From assembly GCA_934725655.1 (NCBI GenBank), contig CAKVCJ010000026.1, positions 1 to 12,465 on the forward strand: a stretch of 12,465 nt of DNA, written 5' to 3'. The position numbers and the translations under genes were made by a program. Origin of the DNA: an uncultured Brachyspira sp. GTDB lineage: Bacteria; Spirochaetota; Brachyspiria; Brachyspirales; Brachyspiraceae. Positions 7,311 to 12,465 of the stretch are shown here, in pieces. The notes under the pieces were generated by a model, which was given only the letters and a program-made list of their open reading frames with translations, made no database searches and was not told where the DNA came from. Positions within the stretch are counted from its first letter, which is position 1; every line of letters starts with the position of its first letter.

Positions 7311-7348
7311 AAAACCTAATTAGCAATATAGTAAACTCATTAGGTTTT
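7311..7348. repeat. 10-bp inverted repeat upstream of the thioesterase gene
   Basis: AAAACCTAAT (7311-7320) and ATTAGGTTTT (7339-7348) are exact complements around 18 bases. The stem has only three GC pairs. It lies 45-82 bases before the thioesterase start, with a minus-strand TATAAT at 7300-7305. It could be a weak second terminator for feoAB or an operator; the sequence does not decide. Confidence 0.5.
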
Positions 7349-7379
7349 ATAAATTTTTAATTATTAAAAAATTTTATAT

Positions 7380-7418
7380 AAAAAAACAGATACCCAAATA
7401 TTAAACTCAGGTATCTGT
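7380..7418 (-). terminator. Rho-independent terminator of feoAB
   Basis: On the minus strand ACAGATACC (7418-7410) pairs with GGTATCTGT (7394-7386) across a 15-base loop and is followed directly by a run of T (7386-7380). It starts 32 bases after the feoAB stop, the classical form and place for an intrinsic terminator. Confidence 0.9.
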
Positions 7419-7450
7419 AATTATAATAAAAATAGGTTATATTATGAAGT

Positions 7451-9943
7451 CTAGATAATTCCTGCTATTCTTCCAGCAATTTGGTAGAATGCGAAACTAA
7501 CTATCCAAGCCACAGCTAAAGTATAAACAATTAAGAAAGGTATCCAAGCCTTACCAATTTCAGAGCCTATTACAGCTATTGATGCAAAACAAGGGAAGTA
7601 TAATAATACGAATAATAACAGAGCATAAGCTACTATAGGGTTAAATACAGGGTCATTTCTTAATGCTTCTATTAAAGTAACTTCATCTTCTTCTATAGAT
7701 TTTATCTGTGCTATTGTTGAAACAAACACCTCTTTAGCAGCACCGCCAGCTATGAGGGCAATGCTTATTCTCCAATCAAAACCTAAAGGCTTCATTATAG
7801 GTTCTATAAATGTTCCTAACTTGCCAGCAAAGCTATGTCTTAAACCTTCAGAAGCTGCAAGTCTATCATATTCAGCATTTAAAGCTTCTTCATCATTTAT
7901 ATCTATATTTTCTGATATTAATACAGTTTTTGCTTTATCCATTAACTCAAGAGATTCTTCTTCTGTAGGGTTATACTGAGGGAAAGTCATCAATGCCCAT
8001 ATTAAAATAGAAGCAGCAAATACATAAGTACCAGCTTTTTTTATGTACATCCAACCTCTGTCAAACATATGTCTTAAAACAGTTTTTACACGAGGCACTC
8101 TGTACGGAGGAAGCTCCATAACAAAAGGAGTTTCATCGCCTTTGAAAAATAATTTTCTTAATATGAATGCCACAATAAAAGCCATTATTACGCCAATTAT
8201 ATATATACTAAACATTACAGTAGGAGCCATTTTTGGAGAAAAGAAAGCTGCTGTAAATAATACATAAACAGGAATCCTCGCACCGCAGCTCATAAATGTA
8301 GTTATAAGTACAGTTACAATTCTGTCTTTTTTGTTTCTCAAAGTTCTAGCAGCCATAGTAGCAGGTATAGTACATCCGAAACCTAAAAACATAGGTATAA
8401 ATGATTGTCCGTGAAGCCCAAACTTATGCATAACTTTATCCATTAAAAATGCAGCCCTTGCCATATAACCGCAGTCCTCAAGGAAAGATATACCAACAAA
8501 TAATATTAATACTAATGGGAAGAATGAAAGCACTGCACCAACACCGCCTATCACACCATCAACTATTACTGATTGCAGCAAACTTCCTTCAGGTAAAAGG
8601 TTAGATACAAAAGATGCTAATGCACCAATACCCATCTCAATCCAGCCTTGAGGATAAGCTCCAAGCGTAAATGTAACTTTAAATATAAGCCATAACACCC
8701 CTAAAAATATTGGTATGCCAAGCCATTTATTTAAAAATACTACATCAGCAGCGTCTGTGAAATTAAACGCCTGTATATCATCTCTTTTTATAACTTCTTT
8801 TAAAGCACCTCTAATATATGAGTATCTTTTATCTGCCATAATAGAGTCTGTCTTAGAGTTTTCTTTTGTCTCTAATCTGATAATTTCTTTGTTTATAGTC
8901 TCTATTACTTCTCCGCCGTTGTTGCATTCGCGTCTTACAGAGTGTATTGCTCTCTCATCTTTCTCTAATGCCTTTATTGCAAGCCATCTCTTGTGAAGCT
9001 CAGATATATCTCCCTGCATGGAGCTAACTATATTTTTTATAGACTGCTCTACATCTGCACCATATTCTAAAGCAGCCTCTCTATGAAGCTTATTTCCAGA
9101 TTCATATATCTTTTCTATTTTATCTAATATTAAAAGTACGCTTTCATGTTTGTTACCATGAACTTTCATTACAGGAAGTCTAAACAACTCTTCCAATTTT
9201 GATTCATCTATGTTTATACCTTCATTTTCTGCATGCTCATACATATTAAGCACACATAAAATAGGTATTCCTAATTCCACTAACTGTAAAGTAAGATAAA
9301 GATTTCTCTCTAAATTTGTAGAGTCAATAACATCTATAATAAAATCGGGTTTTTCATTAAGAAGCACATCGCAAGCTACAACCTCATCTTGAGAATAAGC
9401 ACTTAAACTATAAACCCCGGGTAAGTCTATCAAATCATAGGTGTATCCGTTGTATAGCATAGAGTATTCTCTTTTTTCAACCGTTACACCGGGGTAGTTG
9501 GCAACTTTATAATTAGCACCAGTTAAAGCGTTAAATATTGTTGTTTTACCGCAGTTAGGGTTACCAGCAATTGCTACTTTTAATTTTGTGTTGTTTGAAG
9601 GAACTTTTAATTTTTTACTGATTTCTTCTTTGTCTTCTAAAAATAAATCACAGGTATTATTTTTTTTATCTCTTTTTACTTTGCCTGTTTTTATATCAGC
9701 CATTTTCTTAATTTCAACATCTGCCTTAGAAACTTCAATTCCATTTGCCTCAGATTTTCTTAAAGATATTTCATAGTCCATAATATGAACTTGAATAGGG
9801 TCGCCAAGAGGGGCTTTTCTCACAATCCAGCCTTTAGCACCAGCAGTAAAACCCATCTCTATAATTCTCTGCCTTATCTCCCCCTGTGTCTCCACATTAT
9901 CCACAACAAAACCTTCTTCTATGTCAAATTCTGTTAGCTTCAT
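7451..9943 (-). CDS. feoB: FeoAB fusion: ferrous iron transporter
   Basis: Inner-membrane Fe(II) uptake protein, 830 residues. Residues 1-75 are a FeoA-type SH3-like domain (IIEMGFTAGAKGWIVRKAPLGDPIQ), fused by a charged linker (76-118) to FeoB. The G domain follows: G1 GNPNCGKT (127-134), switch/G2 near PGVT (151-154), G3 DLPG (173-176) and G4 NMYE (233-236), where the usual final Asp is Glu. A helical GDI-like region spans about 245-395. The membrane part has two Gate domains with the expected cysteine motifs: CGYMARAAFLMDK (491-503), GFGCTIPATMAAR (521-533), MSCGARIPVY (551-560), then GGAAKEVFVSTIAQI (733-747) and YFPCFASIAV (782-791). The ATG at 9943 follows AAAGGAG at 9951-9957. FeoA-FeoB fusions are known in several anaerobes. 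Expression is probably iron-controlled through the dyad over its promoter. Confidence 0.96.
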   Translation of the reverse strand: MKLTEFDIEEGFVVDNVETQGEIRQRIIEMGFTAGAKGWIVRKAPLGDPIQVHIMDYEISLRKSEANGIEVSKADVEIKKMADIKTGKVKRDKKNNTCDLFLEDKEEISKKLKVPSNNTKLKVAIAGNPNCGKTTIFNALTGANYKVANYPGVTVEKREYSMLYNGYTYDLIDLPGVYSLSAYSQDEVVACDVLLNEKPDFIIDVIDSTNLERNLYLTLQLVELGIPILCVLNMYEHAENEGINIDESKLEELFRLPVMKVHGNKHESVLLILDKIEKIYESGNKLHREAALEYGADVEQSIKNIVSSMQGDISELHKRWLAIKALEKDERAIHSVRRECNNGGEVIETINKEIIRLETKENSKTDSIMADKRYSYIRGALKEVIKRDDIQAFNFTDAADVVFLNKWLGIPIFLGVLWLIFKVTFTLGAYPQGWIEMGIGALASFVSNLLPEGSLLQSVIVDGVIGGVGAVLSFFPLVLILFVGISFLEDCGYMARAAFLMDKVMHKFGLHGQSFIPMFLGFGCTIPATMAARTLRNKKDRIVTVLITTFMSCGARIPVYVLFTAAFFSPKMAPTVMFSIYIIGVIMAFIVAFILRKLFFKGDETPFVMELPPYRVPRVKTVLRHMFDRGWMYIKKAGTYVFAASILIWALMTFPQYNPTEEESLELMDKAKTVLISENIDINDEEALNAEYDRLAASEGLRHSFAGKLGTFIEPIMKPLGFDWRISIALIAGGAAKEVFVSTIAQIKSIEEDEVTLIEALRNDPVFNPIVAYALLLFVLLYFPCFASIAVIGSEIGKAWIPFLIVYTLAVAWIVSFAFYQIAGRIAGII

Positions 9944-9982
9944 AAATAAACTCCTTTCGCTAATTTTAATAATCTAATAAAG

Positions 9983-10000
9983 TGTTAGTATATTCTAACA
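9983..10000. promoter_or_regulatory. Palindromic operator candidate over the feoAB -10 box
   Basis: TGTTAG-TATATT-CTAACA is an 18-bp dyad with 16 of 18 positions symmetric, lying 40-57 bases before the feoAB start and covering the -10 hexamer. The TTAG...CTAA form resembles sites of DtxR/Fur-type metal-dependent repressors, which commonly shut off feo genes when iron is sufficient. The repressor itself is not in this window, so its identity is inferred. Confidence 0.6.
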
Positions 10001-10019
10001 TATACAAGAAAATTGTCAA
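9992..10019 (-). promoter_or_regulatory. feoAB promoter
   Basis: On the minus strand a perfect -35 TTGACA (10019-10014) is followed after 16 bases by TAGAAT (9997-9992), one base from the TATAAT consensus. It is the best promoter in the window and shows that feoAB can be transcribed independently of the upstream small gene. Confidence 0.75.
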
Positions 10020-10055
10020 TACAAGTTTACGTAAAAATATTAATTAAATAAAAAT

Positions 10056-10343
10056 TTAGTGAGAAAATAGTTTGTTATAAATATCATCTTGCTCTTTTAG
10101 ATGCACCACAAAGCCTACAGCTATTTTGTTTTCAGTAGCCTCTATTATTTTTTTAGCTCCTTCTTCGCCAAAGCCTCCGCAAAGCTCTATACAGTCAATT
10201 CCTTCTTTTTGCAAGTTTTTAGCCACTTCAATAGCCTCCTCTATATTTGATACACCGATTATTTGAGAGACTCCATTATGTATTGAAGCTTTATCTTTTT
10301 TAGAATCAAAGATTTTATCCATTATTAAATAAGCGAATTTCAT
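10056..10343 (-). CDS. Small DUF6506-like protein
   Basis: A 95-residue soluble protein with an alternating strand/helix pattern: MKFAYLIM (strand), NGVSQIIGVSNIEEAIEVAKNLQKEGIDCIELCGGFGEEGAKKIIEAT (helices and strands), then KIAVGFVVHL (strand). The ELCGGFGEEGAKKI block and the length agree with what I recall of DUF6506 family proteins, which have no known function. The GGFG turn and single Cys (C55) may form a ligand site, but this is inference. AGGGG lies about 10 bases before the ATG at 10343. It is upstream of feoAB on the same strand with a 112-base gap and no clear terminator, so read-through into feoAB is possible although feoAB has its own promoter. Confidence 0.75.
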   Translation of the reverse strand: MKFAYLIMDKIFDSKKDKASIHNGVSQIIGVSNIEEAIEVAKNLQKEGIDCIELCGGFGEEGAKKIIEATENKIAVGFVVHLKEQDDIYNKLFSH

Positions 10344-10425
10344 TTTATAAAACCCCTATATTATGATTTTAAAGCATATAAGATTAATAAATAAATTCAA
10401 GGTTTAAAATATTAAAAATATTCAA

Positions 10426-10504
10426 CGCACGGTAAACTAAATTTAATATTTTATTTAAACCATATTAGAATTGAACCTTTAAAAATTAATTTCTAAACCG
10501 TGCG
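10426..10504. repeat. CGCACGGT / ACCGTGCG inverted pair
   Basis: Exact 8-base arms at 10426-10433 and 10497-10504 with a 63-base AT-rich spacer. The right arm overlaps the start of the long direct repeat. The same arm type occurs at 5590-5635. Confidence 0.6.
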
Positions 10505-10637
10505 GTAAAGCGGCAATAAATTTAAAAAACGTTTGGGCGGGTTGCAAAAATAACAATATAAATAAAAAAGAAAAATAATGCAAAAAATAGTAGATAACAC
10601 AAAAAGCCTTGAGGGTGGGGAAATGTAATTAAATTTT
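10491..10637 (+). repeat. Long direct repeat, left copy (flanks DUF3800-like gene)
   Basis: Matches 12252-12393 in the same orientation. The core 10518-10637 aligns with 12276-12393 at about 94%: five transitions plus a short AAA/AG difference near the end. The outer part, TTCTA...GTGCGGT, is more divergent. Internal landmarks are ACGTTTGGGCGGGT, TAGATAACACAAAAAGCCTT and GGGTGGGG. It lies 133 bases beyond the stop of the DUF3800-like gene. Confidence 0.9.
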
Positions 10638-10769
10638 AAAACTTTTATTACATACCACGGTCTTTATTTTTTACAGCGTATTTTAAAATTTTAGTTTAAA
10701 TTATTTTTTTATTACCTGTTTATAAATGTTAAAGCCCGACCAAGTTTTTTTAAATTTTAAACTTATTTG

Positions 10770-11873
10770 TTAAACTAAAAATAAAAACAATAAAATTATA
10801 TATTTACTTACATTTTTAATTTTTAATAAATCTAAATATAATTTAAAATTCTTGAAAGAAATATCTATGTCAAGATTTATGTTTTTTCCTAATTTTTTAT
10901 AAAAACTGTTTTCTTCTTCATATGATGTAAAAAAACGAAGTCTTACAAAACTATCATTCTGACAAAAATGTTTATTTATTAAATTTTTAATATCATCTTT
11001 AATTATTTTGTTATTGAATTGTTTCCTAATAAATCTACAACTTAAATCAGCAAATTGGATTAATATTTCAAATTTTGAATTTGCCTCTATAAAATTTGTA
11101 TTAATATTTTTCATATGTTGTTCATAATTTTTTAAATTATTAAATACTTTTTTTATATCGCTCCTTTGATCATGAACAATATTAACATTAGAATTATCTT
11201 TATTAACTTTAATTAAAAAATCTAATAATATATCAGGCATAAAATTATTGGGATTTAACATGTTATTATTTTTCATATTCAATGATTTATTTAATATATC
11301 TTGAGTATTTATATTATTGATATAATTATACATATCATAATTTGTAAATATTTTTAATAGTATTGACTTTATATCATCTAATATATTTAATGATAACTTA
11401 TTATTTCCAATTTGTTCATAAAAATATTCTATTTTACTATTATAATTTGTGTTTATAGATAAATGATAATGAAGAGTATTAGACATATCATCTTGCAATT
11501 TCTTTAATTTTTTTTCGAAATCTTCGTGATTTAAAAATCTTATAAAATTAAAAAATTCTATAAAATTAAAGAATGTGCTAATTACATAATTGCTTACTAT
11601 GTATTTTTTATTTACTATTGTAACATACAATTTGGTATTTTTGCATGCTGATATTTCATTAAATAAATTAATACCGTCTTTCTTTTCAAAAAAATAGTTA
11701 TCTTTTTTTTCCATTCCTATTTTAATTTTAGTATTATTATTAATATATTTTATTATTTGTTGGTAATCATTATCATCTATTAAAATACCTGAGTATATTA
11801 AATGAGTCTGTTCATTATTTAATAAGTCATCACCAGTTTGGCAGCTTTCATCAATATATATTGTATAACTCAT
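10770..11873 (-). CDS. DUF3800-like protein, possible RNase H-fold nuclease
   Basis: A 367-residue protein with the marks of the DUF3800 family: N-terminal strand YTIYIDES (3-10) with D8/E9, a middle strand KLYVTIVNKKY (81-91), NIVHDQRSDIKKVF (231-244) with D235, and ILIQFADLSCRFIRKQF (270-286) with the typical Q-x-A-D (Q273, D276). The spaced acidic residues resemble an RNase H-like active site, so a nuclease role is plausible, but no function is proven for the family as far as I know. It is much richer in Asn, Lys and Ile and in AT than its neighbours, and ends in a hydrophobic tail (YIILLFLFLV) that may be an altered C-terminus. AAAGGG lies about 7 bases before the ATG at 11873. It stands alone between direct repeats, which suggests recent acquisition. 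DUF3800 genes are often found near mobile or defence genes, but nothing else here confirms that. Confidence 0.72.
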   Translation of the reverse strand: MSYTIYIDESCQTGDDLLNNEQTHLIYSGILIDDNDYQQIIKYINNNTKIKIGMEKKDNYFFEKKDGINLFNEISACKNTKLYVTIVNKKYIVSNYVISTFFNFIEFFNFIRFLNHEDFEKKLKKLQDDMSNTLHYHLSINTNYNSKIEYFYEQIGNNKLSLNILDDIKSILLKIFTNYDMYNYINNINTQDILNKSLNMKNNNMLNPNNFMPDILLDFLIKVNKDNSNVNIVHDQRSDIKKVFNNLKNYEQHMKNINTNFIEANSKFEILIQFADLSCRFIRKQFNNKIIKDDIKNLINKHFCQNDSFVRLRFFTSYEEENSFYKKLGKNINLDIDISFKNFKLYLDLLKIKNVSKYIILLFLFLV

Positions 11874-12251
11874 ATTTATCCCTTTTATTAAATTATATAA
11901 TATAAAAAATATAAGTAAACATATTATAGTTATTTATTACTATTAAAATGCAACATTTTTTTTATTTTTAATAAAAAAATGTTTTTCAAAGTTTTTGTTA
12001 AATTTTTAACATTATTCAACGCATGGTAAAATCATAAATTTTGACGAAGTCCTCACAGCAACCAAAGGAAGTGCCTTTAGGTATGGATGCGAAGAGTGGA
12101 AAAAGTTAAATAAAAAAAATGACAAACTTAAAAATTTTTAGTATTAAAAAATTTAATACCATAATATTAGCATAAAATATTACGTACGGTTAATTAAGCT
12201 CTATATATAATAAAGATTAAAATTATAAATCTATATATATTTTAAATATTA
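11874..12251. other. Intergenic gap right of the DUF3800-like gene, no gene seen
   Basis: Very AT-rich. It contains an A/T hairpin (AACATTTTTTT 11952-11962 with AAAAAAATGTT 11973-11983), a near-copy of the 10420-10436 site (12014-12030, one mismatch), an inverted relative of the 3160-3220 repeat (12043-12078), the GGAAAAAGTTAAATAAAA module (12098-12114) and a CGTACGGT half-site (12183-12190). The DUF3800 gene's promoter should lie in 11890-11950 but no clear -35/-10 pair stands out. Confidence 0.6.
12043..12114 (-). repeat. Dispersed intergenic repeat, inverted and decayed copy
   Basis: The reverse complement carries GGCACTTCCTTTGGTTGC and GAGGACTTCGTC, matching GGCACTTCCTTCGGTCGC and GCGGACTTCGTC at 3160-3215 with an internal deletion. 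It ends in the GGAAAAAGTTAAATAAAA module related to 5659-5675 and 6689-6703. Confidence 0.6.
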
Positions 12252-12393
12252 TTCTACGTGCGGTGTGTGAATTTTAAATTTAAAAAACGTTTGGGCGGGT
12301 CGCAAAAATAACAATATAAACAAAAAAGAAAAATAATGTAAAAAATAGCAGATAACACAAAAAGCCTTAAGGGTGGGGAGTGTAATTAAATTT
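12252..12393 (+). repeat. Long direct repeat, right copy, cut at its end
   Basis: Right copy of 10491-10637. Homology continues to GTAATTAAATTT and then stops at 12393/12394, where the left copy continues TAAAACTTTTATTACAT but this copy changes to GGGGCTGACCC. Confidence 0.9.
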
Positions 12394-12406
12394 GGGGCTG
12401 ACCCAG

Positions 12407-12435
12407 ATAACTAAAATTTATTAAATTTTAGTTAT
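12407..12435. repeat. Perfect dyad overlapping a start codon
   Basis: ATAACTAAAATTTA and TAAATTTTAGTTAT are exact complements around one base. The right arm ends on the AT of the ATG at 12434, so a folded transcript would hide the start. Hairpins of this kind protect IS elements against transposase expression from outside transcription. Confidence 0.7.
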
Positions 12436-12465
12436 GAAACACAGTAAATTAAGTAAAGAAAAACA
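12434..12465 (+). CDS. Start of a possible transposase gene (partial, 3' end outside window)
   Basis: Ten codons, MKHSKLSKEK, and two bases are visible. A short Lys-rich start before a helix-turn-helix is common in IS3-family OrfA proteins (compare the KLTKEQK-type starts I recall), but ten residues cannot prove it. No Shine-Dalgarno site precedes it, because the dyad occupies that place. Confidence 0.35.
   Translation, partial: MKHSKLSKEK

Larger units (their letters stand above)
10344..10769. other. Intergenic gap left of the DUF3800-like gene, repeat-filled
   Basis: No supported gene. It carries an ATTCAACGCAC site (10420-10436), an inverted CGCACGGT/ACCGTGCG pair (10426-10504), the left copy of the long direct repeat (10491-10637), an AT-rich stretch, and at about 10735-10755 an inverted match (rc AAAAAAACTTGGTCGGG) to the repeat's AAAAAACGTTTGGGCGGG core. 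Confidence 0.7.
12393..12465 (+). mobile_element. Probable left end of an insertion sequence (continues outside window)
   Basis: TGGGGCTGACCC at 12393-12404 looks like the TG-starting terminal inverted repeat of IS3/IS150-type elements, and it begins exactly where the long repeat loses homology. A perfect 14-bp dyad follows (12407-12420 with 12422-12435), and then an ATG opens a frame that runs off the window. The other end and target duplication cannot be seen, so the assignment is inferred. Confidence 0.5.

Noticed and set aside
7267..7326. Upstream ATG at 7326 for the thioesterase
   Set aside because: The added residues are hydrophobic and unlike the family, overlap the inverted repeat and -10 box, and GAGGGG is placed for the 7266 start.
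11952..11983. A/T hairpin upstream of the DUF3800-like gene as terminator or operator
   Set aside because: The stem is almost only A-T pairs in DNA of the same composition, so it may be chance.
10491..12393. Repeats as a CRISPR array
   Set aside because: Only two long copies 1.7 kb apart, no short regular spacers and no cas genes.

Overview
The window is AT-rich bacterial DNA with ATA/TTA/AGA-heavy codon use. The gene set is a bactofilin end, type I methionine aminopeptidase, CE7 esterase, short UvrD/Rep helicase, EFR1 ferredoxin, hotdog thioesterase, FeoAB fusion, a DUF6506-like protein and a DUF3800-like protein. With the patchy GC-richer repeats between genes, this points to an anaerobic host-associated spirochaete of the Brachyspira type. 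That assignment rests on recalled protein families and repeat style, not on a search.

Layout: 1-2941 is a compact plus-strand run: bactofilin C-terminus, map, a secreted TPR-like protein and an acetyl-xylan/cephalosporin-C esterase. A 476-bp repeat-bearing gap follows, then a UvrD/Rep/PcrA-family helicase (3418-5409). A second repeat- and hairpin-rich gap leads to an EFR1-type flavodoxin/ferredoxin gene with its own good promoter (real start 5816). The strand then switches. A PaaI-type thioesterase (real start 7266), the 830-residue FeoAB ferrous iron transporter and a small DUF6506-like protein all lie on the minus strand. feoAB has a clear promoter whose -10 box is covered by an 18-bp dyad (a likely metal-repressor operator) and a strong intrinsic terminator.

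The right end (10344-12465) is accessory-looking. A very AT-rich DUF3800-like gene sits between two direct copies of a ~145-bp noncoding repeat that are about 94% identical over their core. The right copy stops abruptly at what looks like the end of an insertion sequence, with TGGGGCTGACCC-type terminal bases, a perfect 14-bp dyad over the start codon and the first ten codons of an ORF.

Functionally, the iron transporter and the two-cluster ferredoxin fit an anaerobic, iron-demanding metabolism. The left part is housekeeping (N-terminal Met removal, cell-shape scaffold, DNA repair). The most interesting part is the repeat-flanked DUF3800 module together with the mosaic of dispersed intergenic repeats, whose pieces recur in five gaps of this window. 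No tRNA, rRNA or CRISPR array was seen.
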